Assembly: GCF_000472905.1 (NCBI RefSeq) | Contig: NZ_AXAR01000004.1 | Location: 121,169-185,168, forward strand | Length of the DNA stretch: 64,000 nucleotides | Origin: Alicyclobacillus pomorum DSM 14955 | Lineage (GTDB): Bacteria > Bacillota > Bacilli > Alicyclobacillales > Alicyclobacillaceae | Direction of reading: 5' to 3' | Part shown: positions 17,242-26,242 of the stretch, in pieces | How positions within the stretch are numbered: position 1 is the stretch's first letter | Layout: the number at the start of each line of letters is the position of its first letter | Made by a program: the position numbers and the translations under genes | The notes under the pieces: model-generated | What the model saw: the letters and a program-made list of their open reading frames with translations, nothing else | Databases searched by the model: none | What the model was told of the DNA's origin: nothing

Positions 17242-19386
17242 TTACCGATTCACTTCACGCAAGTGAAAAATTCGGTGAGTATCCAGGACGGTCTCAAACC
17301 CAGGTGGTACCACGAATGTCGTAGCGGGTGACTCGATGATAGCCAGTCCGCGTATCCAATTGCCGGCCTGTAACGCCTCCATCTCCCAAATGTCCGCTTC
17401 AACCCATTCGCCATCCCAGTACACTCGCCGTTTCCCCTGGAAGGCTTCCTTCGGTGGGATCTCGCCGACATACGGCTCTTCCGGAATCTTCGGCTTTGGT
17501 ACATCCACAGAGCCGCGAACAATGGCACCTGTAATGCTATATCCAAGTTCTGGAGAGCGAGCTGCCTTGGCGTACACTCGCGAATACGTCTCTTCAAACG
17601 CATACGTGAGTTTATCCCAGTCCTCGACGGAGTTGACCTTTGCCAACGGAGCCTCAATCTCCAAATCGTTCAATTGACCTTGGTACTGCATACGGAAGTA
17701 CAGGCGAAATTGAACTTCGGAACTGTTGAATCCGTTTTTCTCGAACTCTTGCTGCACTTTTTCCGTCAATTCAGTCCAAGCGTCCTGGAGCGTTGCCAGC
17801 GCGTCCTCTTTTTCATCCGCTGTTGCTTCGCTCGCCACGTTGATATCGAGCGTTTTGTCGTAGCGATACTCAAAGTCGGCAGCCCCGCAACCGAACGCAG
17901 AGAATCCCGCGGCCCATGCAGGTACCAATACATCTTCAAAACCGAGCCCTTTCACATATCCTGCGGTGTGCAACGGTCCGCCCCCGCCGTACGAGAAGCA
18001 GGCAAACTGAGTCGGCGAGTATCCTTTGCCCATGACCAGAGACTCGAGGTAGTTGCGCAATTGGGATTCAAGCAACTGAATGACGCCGAATGCCGCAGCT
18101 TCCACGGACAGCCCGAGCGGATCTGCGAGTTGTTCCTTTACACCTTGATACGCCCGTTCACGGTCCAATTTCACTTGTCCGCCGAGGAAGTTGTCCGGGT
18201 TAATCAGCCCCAACACAACGTGACAGTCTGAGACCGTGATGGTATCAATGCCGCCTTCGGGATAACAGACACCGACGCGATAGCCAGCGCTGTCTGGGCC
18301 GAGCACGATGGATTTCGTGTACGGATCCACCCGGACGAAACTGCCGGTACCTGCGCCCACCGAGTCCATGGCAACAAGTGGCAACGACAGAACCAGTCGA
18401 GCCATGTCTGGACTTGTATCGATGGTGAAGTCACCCTGTGTGATAAGCGCAATGTCGAAACTCGTACCCCCGATGTCGGAACAAACAATATTCTTGATGC
18501 CGAGTTGTTCCCCTAAGTATCTACCGCCGACTACACCGCCAATGGGACCAGAGACGAGCGTGCGTGCGAGTTCGTTCGCTTTGATGCTGATGGTCCCGCC
18601 GTGGCTGGCCATCACCCGGACGTCAAAATTGGCACCCTTCTCCTTGATTCGTTTGTCGACCAGTTCAAGCGTGTGGCGCGATGGGTCTGCCGCGTATGCC
18701 TCAATGATGGTCGTGTTGGTTCTGTGGGTCTCCTTGCGAACCGGGTAGTAATCCACTGAAGCAAATACAGGAATGTCCTTCCCCTTCTTTTGAATCGTCG
18801 CTTTCGCGATGTCGCGGACCCGGCGCTCATGGACCGGATTCTTGTACGAGTGAAGTAATGAAATGACAATGGCCTCCACGCCTTCTTCAATCAGCTCAGT
18901 GACAGCTGGTTCAACCTCATGCTCATACAGTGGAATGACAACATTCCCAAAGAGGTCAATCCGTTCCGTGACACCCCGAGTCCACTCTTTCGGCACAAGC
19001 GGAGGGTCATAACGGTGCGTATTTAAGTGAAGACGGTCTGAATACGAGTAACCTAAGTAGGACTGGATGGCCCTACCCATGCGGTGGAAGTCTTCCATCC
19101 CTTTGTTCACGATGAGACCCACCTTGCGACCTTTGCGAGACACGAGTCGATTTAACATCGCTGTCCCGGAATACACACCGGTCAGCAACTGTGGAAACGC
19201 TTCCTCCACGGTCATGTCCCAAAACGTTAGTGCGTCTGCTGCGGAGTGCAGCAGGCCGATTGACTCATCCCCCGGGGTCGTCTGGGCTTTACCGACAACG
19301 AATTCTCCATGATCGTCAATGATGAACGTGTCGGTCATGGTCCCCCCGGCATCAATCGCGAGGATTTGAGTCTTTCGACTTGCCAT
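17242..19386 (-). CDS. acxA: acetone carboxylase beta subunit (HyuA family)
   Basis: 714 residues, the hydantoinase A/oxoprolinase-type ATP-binding subunit (family about 715). It has the ASKHA-like phosphate loop DAGGTMTDTFIID at the N-terminus and a second Gly-rich motif DIGGTSFDIALI (about 303-314), then SYGGGGPLHTAGYVKG (about 466). It phosphorylates acetone and bicarbonate at the cost of ATP. ATG follows AAGGAGAGATGGTAC. First gene of the operon, about 40 nt downstream of the predicted sigma-54 transcription start. Confidence 0.9.
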   Translation of the reverse strand: MASRKTQILAIDAGGTMTDTFIIDDHGEFVVGKAQTTPGDESIGLLHSAADALTFWDMTVEEAFPQLLTGVYSGTAMLNRLVSRKGRKVGLIVNKGMEDFHRMGRAIQSYLGYSYSDRLHLNTHRYDPPLVPKEWTRGVTERIDLFGNVVIPLYEHEVEPAVTELIEEGVEAIVISLLHSYKNPVHERRVRDIAKATIQKKGKDIPVFASVDYYPVRKETHRTNTTIIEAYAADPSRHTLELVDKRIKEKGANFDVRVMASHGGTISIKANELARTLVSGPIGGVVGGRYLGEQLGIKNIVCSDIGGTSFDIALITQGDFTIDTSPDMARLVLSLPLVAMDSVGAGTGSFVRVDPYTKSIVLGPDSAGYRVGVCYPEGGIDTITVSDCHVVLGLINPDNFLGGQVKLDRERAYQGVKEQLADPLGLSVEAAAFGVIQLLESQLRNYLESLVMGKGYSPTQFACFSYGGGGPLHTAGYVKGLGFEDVLVPAWAAGFSAFGCGAADFEYRYDKTLDINVASEATADEKEDALATLQDAWTELTEKVQQEFEKNGFNSSEVQFRLYFRMQYQGQLNDLEIEAPLAKVNSVEDWDKLTYAFEETYSRVYAKAARSPELGYSITGAIVRGSVDVPKPKIPEEPYVGEIPPKEAFQGKRRVYWDGEWVEADIWEMEALQAGNWIRGLAIIESPATTFVVPPGFETVLDTHRIFHLREVNR

Positions 19387-19437
19387 GTACCATCTCTCCT
19401 TCCACTGGTAGATCAGAGTGCTTCGACATTACGTAAT

Positions 19438-19454
19438 TGCAATATCCGTGCCAA
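19438..19454 (-). promoter_or_regulatory. sigma-54 (-24/-12) promoter of acxABC
   Basis: Minus strand TTGGCACGGATATTGCA matches the consensus TGGCACG-N4-TTGCA almost perfectly, with exactly 10 nt between the invariant GG and GC. Transcription would start near 19427, about 40 nt before acxA. Confidence 0.9.
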
Positions 19455-19505
19455 TTGCGAATTGCCGAATACCGCACTCAATTCAGTGATTTCCTCTCCG
19501 AAAAC

Positions 19506-19533
19506 GCTACAACTGTAGCGCTACAACTGTAGC
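19506..19533. promoter_or_regulatory. tandem enhancer palindromes for the acx activator
   Basis: Two identical adjacent copies of GCTACAACTGTAGC (19506-19519 and 19520-19533). Each is a 6-bp inverted repeat GCTACA/TGTAGC around 2 nt. They lie 52-95 nt upstream of the -24 box, the usual place for an upstream activating sequence of a dimeric enhancer-binding protein. Confidence 0.8.
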
Positions 19534-19596
19534 ACTGTGTAACCGGGGCACCGCGACAGCCTTGCAGGTGGATGATTTCTCGGTGTGTAGGAAGGA

Positions 19597-19626
19597 AAAA
19601 ACACTCTTTTCGCAAAGAGTGTTTCT
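19597..19626. terminator. strong bidirectional hairpin
   Basis: Perfect stem AAACACTCTTT/AAAGAGTGTTT with an A-run before and T-run after. It insulates the acx enhancer region from the SRPBCC/ArsR genes. Confidence 0.8.
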
Positions 19627-19697
19627 AAGAGGTTCGCATCGTTCAAATGCCACTTGAGTGTGCGGAGGATGTTTTCCGCAACTTGAAGATACAAAGA

Positions 19698-19723
19698 AAC
19701 GCGGCGTTTGGATATACCGCGTT
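19698..19723 (-). terminator. terminator of the ArsR-SRPBCC operon
   Basis: Stem AACGCGG/CCGCGTT, about 85 nt after the SRPBCC stop codon, followed on the minus strand by a T-rich TTTCTTTG. Confidence 0.55.
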
Positions 19724-19808
19724 CCGCATTTTCATGTGGTTTGAAAAATCATTCTTGTGTCGCTGCTGGGACTGTTTCTCAAAAATGAATCAGTCAATGC
19801 AGGAGCAC

Positions 19809-20297
19809 TTATTGTTCATTTTCAGAGGCGTCTGCTACAGCCCGAACATAATTCTCATGCCATTTTTTCCATTCGTCTTCTCTGGACTCTAATGTCGTAC
19901 CATCCAGTAATGCATTGATGACATCCAGACATACATGCCACCCAGCAAGGTCCTTGGAAGTATGGTCCGTCAAGGTATTTATCTTTCTGATTAAGACCAA
20001 ATGACAGCCTTCCGGCTCTGGATACAACTCGAAACGAACACTGTCTCCCCACCACGTATATTCCAGTACGGAATACTTTTTGAGTTCAGTAATTTGAAGT
20101 TCATCAGCGGTACCATCCTGCATGTGAAACGTAATGGTCCCACCTTCACGGAGATCATCTACCCGGAGTTCGGGAAACCATTTCGCCAGTTTATCGTTCT
20201 CCGTTAGCGAAGACCATACCTTCTCAACGGAATGCTTGAGATGCCGTTCGAAGCGGGCGATATAACCATTCTCCACTTTTTGTACTACAGCTAACAA
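19809..20297 (-). CDS. SRPBCC/AHSA1 family protein
   Basis: 162 residues. Activator of Hsp90 homologue-1-like (START/Bet v1) ligand-binding fold: RFERHLKHSVEKVWSSLTENDKLAKWFPE at the N-terminus is typical, followed by the beta-rich core and a C-terminal helix after DLAGWHVCLDVINALLDG. Its biochemical role is unknown. It begins 3 nt after the ArsR-like gene, a pairing seen very often for this family, where the regulator controls its partner. Confidence 0.85.
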   Translation of the reverse strand: MLAVVQKVENGYIARFERHLKHSVEKVWSSLTENDKLAKWFPELRVDDLREGGTITFHMQDGTADELQITELKKYSVLEYTWWGDSVRFELYPEPEGCHLVLIRKINTLTDHTSKDLAGWHVCLDVINALLDGTTLESREDEWKKWHENYVRAVADASENEQ

Positions 20298-20300
20298 TTG

Positions 20301-20612
20301 CTACTCCTCCTCGTCAAGATACTGCTCCAAGGCATCCAGTTTCTCCGACCAAAATTGCCGATACGGCTCCAGCCAGTGATCTACTTCAGCCAAAGGCTCA
20401 GCCCGTAAATGGTAGCGATGTTGCTGCGCGTGTTTGTGAACCTCAACGAGTCCGGCTTCGCGAAGAACCCGAAGATGCTTAGAAATAGCAGGCTGACTCA
20501 AAGAAAAATGCTCGGCAATTTCTCCAACGGTACGATCCCGAACTCTTAGGAGATCCAAGATACGTCGCCGGTTAGGTTCCACCAATACCTCGAAAATGCT
20601 TAGGTTTTTCAT
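20301..20612 (-). CDS. ArsR family winged-helix regulator
   Basis: 103 residues. The ArsR/SmtB wHTH covers residues 5-85: EPNRRRILDLLRV, then recognition helix SLSQPAISKHLRVLREAGLVEV and a wing with HKHAQQHRYHL. It has no metal-binding Cys cluster, so it belongs to the non-metal SdpR-like branch. It forms a tight operon with the SRPBCC gene (3-nt gap) and is divergent from oxdC across about 230 nt. Confidence 0.88.
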   Translation of the reverse strand: MKNLSIFEVLVEPNRRRILDLLRVRDRTVGEIAEHFSLSQPAISKHLRVLREAGLVEVHKHAQQHRYHLRAEPLAEVDHWLEPYRQFWSEKLDALEQYLDEEE

Positions 20613-20839
20613 ATATTTTATTTTACCGTTTGGTTATATAACTTTCAAGTAATATTAAAGGCAGTTGTGGAATAGGCTTTCGTGTGCGCCTCTTTGCAAT
20701 GTTGACGATAGAGGATGGAGTGACTTGAACTTTCGAAACTGGTCAGACGAGCATATTGCGTAATTTTAGGCATAAATGCATCCGCATCGCATACGGCGTA
20801 AATGAGGCGCAAAACGATACGGCAAAGGGGGCAATTGAT

Positions 20840-22003
20840 ATGAACAAACAACCTCAAGATCCCCCAGAAAACGCAAACCGTGTTCCACAGCCCATAAGGG
20901 ATGGAGCTGGCGCGACGGATCCCGGTCCGAGGGACGTGATGCGAGATCTTGAGAACCCTGATTTGCTGGTCCCACCGACCACCGATGCCGGCACAGTTCC
21001 CAACTTGAAGTTCTCCTTTTCCGACACCCATATGCGGTTGGAGCCTGGCGGCTGGTCTCGGGAGATCACAGCCAGAGAACTCCCCATCTCGACGACCATT
21101 GCGGGCGTAAACATGCGTCTGACGCCGGGCGGTGTTCGGGAGCTTCACTGGCACAAGCAGGCAGAGTGGGCATTCATGATCGTCGGCCGGGCGCGCATCA
21201 CCGCCGTAGACCAAAATGGTCGGAACTTTATCGCCGACGTCGGCGTGGGAGACCTGTGGTACTTCCCTCCCGGTATTCCGCATTCTATTCAAGGACTCGC
21301 TGAGGGCTGCGAGTTCCTGCTGGTTTTTGATGATGGTAACTTCTCCGATAATGACACCTTCAGTATCACCGACTGTTTTGCACACACACCGAAGGACGTT
21401 CTCTCGGCCAACTTCGGCGTGCCGGAAAGCGCCTTCGCCAATATCCCATCTGAACAGGTCTATATGTTTCAGAGGAGTGCACCAGGTCCACTTTCGACCC
21501 AGAAGGTATCGAGCCCGGCAGGCACGGTGCCGCGGAGTTTTTCACACCGTATGCTGGCTCAGCAACCAATCAGGACCCTGGGTGGGACGGTGCGTATTAC
21601 TGATTCCTCGAAATTCCCCATCACCACCATTTCGGCAGCATTCGTGGAAGTCGAACCGGGCGCGATGCGGGAACTACATTGGCACCCGAACACCGACGAG
21701 TGGCAGTATTATCTGCAAGGAACGGGACGCATGACAGCGTTCGCGTCCGCAAGCAAGGCGCGCACTTTCGATTTTCGGGCGGGTGACGTTGGTTATGTAC
21801 CATTCGCCTATGGGCACTACATTCAGAATACCGGTGACAAAAAACTGATTTTTCTCGAGGTATTCAAGAGCAGTTACTACGCAGATGTATCGCTGAACCA
21901 GTGGATGGCACTGACCCCACGCGAGCTTGTTGAGGATACTTTGAATGTAGGGCCAGCATTGATGAATGCGCTGCGCAAGGAAAAATGGCCAGTCGTCAAG
22001 TGA
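20840..22003 (+). CDS. oxdC: bicupin oxalate decarboxylase
   Basis: 387 residues, close to B. subtilis OxdC (385). Mn-dependent cytoplasmic enzyme converting oxalate to formate and CO2. Both cupins keep metal ligands: HWHKQAEW (about 124) and GIPHSIQG in the first, HWHPNTDEW (about 300) and FAYGHYIQN in the second. The active-site lid, SENST in OxdC, reads SDNDT here, replacing the catalytic Glu162 with Asp. The ATG at 20840 is chosen for AAAGGGGGCAATTGAT before it. Monocistronic. Confidence 0.9.
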   Translation: MNKQPQDPPENANRVPQPIRDGAGATDPGPRDVMRDLENPDLLVPPTTDAGTVPNLKFSFSDTHMRLEPGGWSREITARELPISTTIAGVNMRLTPGGVRELHWHKQAEWAFMIVGRARITAVDQNGRNFIADVGVGDLWYFPPGIPHSIQGLAEGCEFLLVFDDGNFSDNDTFSITDCFAHTPKDVLSANFGVPESAFANIPSEQVYMFQRSAPGPLSTQKVSSPAGTVPRSFSHRMLAQQPIRTLGGTVRITDSSKFPITTISAAFVEVEPGAMRELHWHPNTDEWQYYLQGTGRMTAFASASKARTFDFRAGDVGYVPFAYGHYIQNTGDKKLIFLEVFKSSYYADVSLNQWMALTPRELVEDTLNVGPALMNALRKEKWPVVK

Positions 22004-22444
22004 AGGTGTTTTTGCACTGGCTTCAAGAAACGTCCACCGCCCTCGGTATGGAGAAGCGCATATTTCAATGCGTTGTTTCCAGCATAGAGAACGAAATCCC
22101 ATTCCACCGATGGAGAGGTCATGCGCGACGAGAACGGTTTCAATGCCTGCCTACCCACACGTTCGTCTGAGGACATAAAAATCGACCTCCGTTCTGTGGT
22201 TACACAGAACGCGAGGTCGACTTCACGGACAACGGTCATGTTTTTAGTAAGCAATGTGCTCAACTTTTCAATCGCAACGTTGCCCTCATGATCCGTTGCC
22301 TCACGTTGCTCATTGACCCACCAACGTTCACCAAACGTTGATGTGACCAGGATCATCCTCTATGGCGAAGGGGTTGGGATTCAAACCGATAAAGTAGCCT
22401 TACCGAAGGAGAACGTGATTGCGAAACGGGGTGACTGCCGTGAT
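22004..22444. other. intergenic stretch after oxdC
   Basis: 440 bases without a supported gene. It contains the hairpin at 22182-22220. A minus-strand frame beginning at 22356 reads like a short protein but has no ribosome binding site and runs through the terminator, so I do not call it. Confidence 0.4.
22182..22220 (-). terminator. terminator of the CxxC-protein transcript
   Basis: Stem TCGACCTC-CGTTCTGTG paired with CACAGAACG-GAGGTCGA around GTTA. On the minus strand it is followed by TTTTT, so it ends a transcript coming from the right. Confidence 0.75.
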
Positions 22445-22585
22445 TCAGTCTCCACAGAGTGCTGTTTCATATTCCTGCGCACATGAGGAACAAAGAGGGC
22501 CTATACCTGCTATCCTTAATTCAACGCTATGTTCATCCAGTTCTTCATGGCAAGCGACACACTGTGTGTTGTTTACTTCGCTCAT
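22445..22585 (-). CDS. small CxxC zinc-ribbon-like protein, 46 residues
   Basis: Starts MSEVNNTQCVACHEEL after GGGAGGAATCTGT, a strong ribosome binding site with 6-nt spacing. It has a CVAC pair at residues 9-12 and a CSSC pair at 32-35 after GIGPL, the pattern of a compact treble-clef or zinc-ribbon that binds one zinc, plus a final Cys near the C-terminus. Many Bacilli small Cys-rich proteins (YhfH/sigma-factor-inhibitor Gin-like) share this layout; I cannot assign it to one. The coding case rests on the start signal, Cys spacing and the downstream terminator. Confidence 0.65.
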   Translation of the reverse strand: MSEVNNTQCVACHEELDEHSVELRIAGIGPLCSSCAQEYETALCGD

Positions 22586-22839
22586 ACAGATTCCTCCCAG
22601 TATATGATGTCACGTCCTCCAAAAAGCGTTTTGAGATAAAACGCTCATAGTGGCCGGGATACTCCGATTTGGAGGCACGTGCTAAATATTTCGTTGGCAG
22701 TGAGACATCGGTGAACGCAGTCGTGAAGCCAGTAGCGGAATTCGGACACGAAAACAGTGCGTGCCGAATGTACACCGGACGCGAATCAGATTCCGTCCCG
22801 GAGATGTTCTCTCCACCTTATTGCAAGACGCCTTGTGAA

Positions 22840-23121
22840 TCAATCTCTCAGAGCCAGTAAGTTTTTCGATTCATGAGCAACAGCTCCTGACTCGCTCAAA
22901 TTCTTGGACAGACGGTGTATGACTTTGTCGACGACTTGACGTTGAGCCAGAATGCCACGAGGCGACAGGCGGTTCTGGGAATACACAGCATGATGGATGG
23001 TGTTCGTCTTATGGCTGACGCACAGCTGAATTTCAAGATCTCGCACCAACTCAAATTCGTCTGCACTCAGCCATGCGCTGGCGAATTCATCGAAATCCAA
23101 AAACGTATATTCCTCCATCAC
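22840..23121 (-). CDS. hypothetical protein, 93 residues
   Basis: Not recognised. The start ATGATG follows GGGGAGGATTTGTG, which strongly supports translation. The N-terminal third is acidic and amphipathic (EEYTFLDFDEFASAWLSADE), the C-terminal third is rich in Ser, Lys and Leu. No membrane segment. It is divergent from the MerR-like gene across 240 nt. The 254 bases between it and the CxxC gene hold nothing I can support. Confidence 0.6.
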   Translation of the reverse strand: MMEEYTFLDFDEFASAWLSADEFELVRDLEIQLCVSHKTNTIHHAVYSQNRLSPRGILAQRQVVDKVIHRLSKNLSESGAVAHESKNLLALRD

Positions 23122-23362
23122 AAATCCTCCCCAGAATAAACACGTTCTCCGTGCGATTTCAGTATATTCTCACTAGATATGATGCACGTGAATTGTAAAG
23201 TCTATGTGAATTTTTGCTTATTTTATCGTAAAAGGATGACAATGCGGACTCCGATGGAAACACGTTTGAAACGTAAATCATCGCAATGGATTATCATCTC
23301 AGCGCAGAAAACGACGGATTTTGCAACGGTGTTCCCCTATACTTTGGGGCGAGGTGAGCGAT

Positions 23363-24019
23363 ATGAACGGAAAAACACTCCAAAACAAGCCGATATACAA
23401 AACGAAGGACGTGTCGGAACGCTGCAACCTAGCAACTCCTACGGTTCGAAAATACGCACAAGCGCTCGAAAGGAACGGATTTCTTTTCGAGTATGACGGC
23501 TCAAGTAGACGATACAGCGAGTCAGACATTCTCGTCTTTCACCAAATGAAGAAAATGTCGGAGAACACCAACATGGGGATCGACATGATAGCCCAAATCG
23601 TCATCCACAAATATCAACAAAGCGATACAATACAACCTGTAGCGTCTACCGATTCGCCCTCAGAACCAGGAGAAACAGCCAATGGCATCACGCAATACGA
23701 CGAACAATACGCGGCATTTCGTCAATTGATTCAGCATGAAGTTGCCGCAATGATACCCACCATAAAATCGGAGATCCGCGCGGATCTGGAGGCCAAATAT
23801 CACTCTCAATTCGAAGCAACCAAGCTGGATACCCTCGATGCTGTGGATCAAAAAATCGAACAGATCCGTGAACAATGGAGAAAAGAACGGGAAATTGCAG
23901 CCGCACAGGAATCCATCGACGACATACTTGAGAGGCGGGATCAGATGCTCATAGACACGATGCGAGCACTCTTAGAAGCCAAAGAAGCAGATAAAAAGCC
24001 CTGGTGGAGGTTTTGGTAG
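23363..24019 (+). CDS. MerR-like DNA-binding protein with coiled coil (DUF3967-type)
   Basis: 218 residues. The N-terminal MerR-like helix-turn-helix covers about 8-65 (YKTKDVSERCNLATPTVRKY, then the RRYSESDILVF wing). After a Ser/Pro/Glu linker comes a charged coiled coil (about 135-205) and a C-terminus ending KKPWWRFW, an aromatic tail typical of the plasmid- and phage-associated MerR/DUF3967 proteins of Bacilli; RacA has a similar architecture. It likely binds DNA without a metal or drug ligand. ATG at 23363 follows GAGGTGAGCGAT. A truncated paralogue lies at 45245-45665. Confidence 0.78.
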   Translation: MNGKTLQNKPIYKTKDVSERCNLATPTVRKYAQALERNGFLFEYDGSSRRYSESDILVFHQMKKMSENTNMGIDMIAQIVIHKYQQSDTIQPVASTDSPSEPGETANGITQYDEQYAAFRQLIQHEVAAMIPTIKSEIRADLEAKYHSQFEATKLDTLDAVDQKIEQIREQWRKEREIAAAQESIDDILERRDQMLIDTMRALLEAKEADKKPWWRFW

Positions 24020-24084
24020 CCCCAATCGCCAGGGGAAGTTAGGCACCTTCGGGTCGTAGTCACCCCGTCGGAACTCGATGAAGA

Positions 24085-24522
24085 TTACGTTGCTGGCCTC
24101 TTTGCGATAAGCAGTTTGTGTGTGGCCACCAATACGGGATTTCCATCCTGGTTCAAGACCGTCGCATGTGATGCTACAATGCCCGCTTCACCTTTATCTT
24201 GTTTGGACGCGACTTCCATTTCAACGTGAATCGTGTCGCCGATGTAGGTGGGTCGTACGAAGCGAAGATGATCAATGCCGTAAAACGCGACAACGCGTCC
24301 AGGTTCTAAATGAGTCAGTCCCATCGAAGCAGAGAGAATCAGTAGTCCGTGAGCGATACGTTGGCCAAACTGGGTGTTCTTTGCCCACTCTTGGTCGGTG
24401 TGAAGCGGATACCAATCCCCGCTCCAGGCCGCGAACATGACAAGGTCTGACTCTGTGATGGTTCGCCCTCTCGACCGCCAGGTGTCGCCAATCTGATACT
24501 CCTCAAAATACTTGTCGAACAC
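24085..24522 (-). CDS. MaoC-like hotdog-fold dehydratase
   Basis: 145 residues. Single hotdog domain with the hydratase-2 motif (SGDWYPLHTDQEWA at about 34, then GLLILS), so it probably hydrates or dehydrates an enoyl/3-hydroxyacyl thioester. The start is GTG at 24522 with only a distant GAAAGG, so a few residues either way are possible. It lies downstream of the pyrimidine operon on the same strand (about 150 nt after the permease) and may or may not belong to it. Substrate unknown. Confidence 0.82.
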   Translation of the reverse strand: MFDKYFEEYQIGDTWRSRGRTITESDLVMFAAWSGDWYPLHTDQEWAKNTQFGQRIAHGLLILSASMGLTHLEPGRVVAFYGIDHLRFVRPTYIGDTIHVEMEVASKQDKGEAGIVASHATVLNQDGNPVLVATHKLLIAKRPAT

Positions 24523-24678
24523 GGATCATCACTGCCTTTCATGGAAGAGTTATTTTAAATTTACGTCAACTTTCAACAAAAGGGGAAGGAAAGCGGTCCT
24601 TCCCCATCACTGGTGTCTTTACCTGCAGCAGTGGCATTGGCAGAGTTTCGCAATTCAGCTCGGCAGTGATGCGAGATA

Positions 24679-26199
24679 TTACTCCGTGGTCACAGCAGTT
24701 CCGGCCGATGGACCCGATGGAGCAACTTCTGCCACAGTGACTGCCTCATACTCCTCGTCGGTGAGTACCGACTTTTCCCCTCGCATAAACATCCAATAGG
24801 AAAATAGACCTCCCAAAAGTCCGAAGAACCATCCACCACTCCAAAGGAAGTGCAGAGACGGGACAACGAGGCCGATGAAAGCGATAATCCACCCGACCAA
24901 GAGCGCGTACACAGCCCTCATGTTAAATCCACGCGCATACGCGTAACGGCCTTTCGGAGTGTACAGTTGCAGCAAGTCAAGGCGCCGGGATCGAACCAAC
25001 CAGTAATCTGCAATGGCAATCCCGTCAAAAGGTCCCAACAAGGTACCGTAAGTACCAAGCCAGTTGAAGATGTAATTGCTGAATTGCGACAAAACGTACC
25101 ACGGTTGCATGCCTAGGGCTAAAATTCCCGTAATCACGGCCCCAATGGCAAAAGTGATGCGGCGTGGCCAAAGATTTTCGAATGCGCGGGCAGGAGCCAT
25201 AACGTTGGCTCCCACGTTGATGGTTACCGACGACAGAATGACGACAATGCCCGCGACAATCACCACAAGCGTTGGGAATCTCACAATAAGGTCCACAGGA
25301 TTCCACAGGGGTGTTCCAAACAGAATGACCGTCGCGGATGTCACCGCGATGCCAATAAACGAAAACAGTGCCATCGTCACCGGCATGGATACAATCTGCC
25401 CTGCGACTTGCCCCTTTTGTGTTCTTGCGTAACGAGTGTAATCCGGGATGTTCAAAGCCAAAGTGGCCCAGAACGCAATGACGCCAATGACGGACGGATA
25501 GAAGGCAACCCAGAACTTGGCGCCATGAATTTGAGCCGGTGCCGAGAGCATGTGACCGAAACCACCCGCGCTAACCACCGCCCAGACCAACAGCACAATG
25601 GCTCCAATCGCCAGGGTTGGCGCGGCAACCATAGCTAATTTCCCAATCGCTTGCGGGCCCCTTGTGGCAATACCAACATTCAATGCCCAAAAGAGTAAGA
25701 ATGCAAGACCCAAATGGAATCCGATGGATGCCCAGCCGGTGAAAATGTGACTTAGGATGGCATCTAAGGCTTGCCCACCAAACCATGAGTTAATGCCAAA
25801 CCAACCGGCAGCGATGACAGCGCGGGCCAAGGCTGGAATATGGGCTCCCTTGTTTCCAAACCACAGTCGAGCAAATACAGGATAGGGGATGCCATACTTG
25901 GTACCTGCGTGAGACATCAAGAGTATCGGAATCATCACAATGCAACTGCCAGCGAATACGGTGAGAACAGCTTCCCACCAATTCATCCCCAGCGCAATCA
26001 TTCCACTGGCGAGAGAATAGGTCGGCAGACAAATACACATGCCAATCCAGAGCGAGGCGAAGCGTCCGCCTGGCCAATTGTGTTCGTCTCGAGAGCAGGG
26101 ACGCAGGTCATTATTCCAAAGTGAATGATGACCTTTGACCTGATTGCTCGCTTCGTCGGTGAGATAGACAACGTCACCTGCCTGAACCTGCGTTTTCAA
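24679..26199 (-). CDS. NCS1 family nucleobase/hydantoin permease
   Basis: 506 residues, 12 predicted membrane helices of the NCS1 (PucI/Mhp1) fold. The N-terminal SLWNNDLRPCSRDEHNW motif and WFGINSWFGGQAL (helix 3 region, about 150-162) are characteristic; the latter aligns with the Trp-rich substrate site of the hydantoin transporter Mhp1. Probably proton- or sodium-coupled uptake of uracil, dihydropyrimidine, hydantoin or allantoin. The start is TTG at 26199 after GGAGGGTGAGAGCCA. Located directly after the ureidopropionase gene (43 nt), so it feeds the pathway encoded upstream. Confidence 0.9.
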   Translation of the reverse strand: MKTQVQAGDVVYLTDEASNQVKGHHSLWNNDLRPCSRDEHNWPGGRFASLWIGMCICLPTYSLASGMIALGMNWWEAVLTVFAGSCIVMIPILLMSHAGTKYGIPYPVFARLWFGNKGAHIPALARAVIAAGWFGINSWFGGQALDAILSHIFTGWASIGFHLGLAFLLFWALNVGIATRGPQAIGKLAMVAAPTLAIGAIVLLVWAVVSAGGFGHMLSAPAQIHGAKFWVAFYPSVIGVIAFWATLALNIPDYTRYARTQKGQVAGQIVSMPVTMALFSFIGIAVTSATVILFGTPLWNPVDLIVRFPTLVVIVAGIVVILSSVTINVGANVMAPARAFENLWPRRITFAIGAVITGILALGMQPWYVLSQFSNYIFNWLGTYGTLLGPFDGIAIADYWLVRSRRLDLLQLYTPKGRYAYARGFNMRAVYALLVGWIIAFIGLVVPSLHFLWSGGWFFGLLGGLFSYWMFMRGEKSVLTDEEYEAVTVAEVAPSGPSAGTAVTTE

Positions 26200-26242
26200 T
26201 GGCTCTCACCCTCCAGGTGAAGCATGCATCAAGGGATTCCTA

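Noticed and set aside
14399-19386. Reading the HyuA/HyuB pair as hydantoinase or 5-oxoprolinase
   Set aside because: The third small Cys-rich subunit, subunit lengths and the AcoR-like sigma-54 activator fit acetone carboxylase better.
21877-22356. Minus-strand frame starting near 22356 (GNVAIEKLSTLL)
   Set aside because: No ribosome binding site, it runs through a strong terminator hairpin and then antisense to oxdC.
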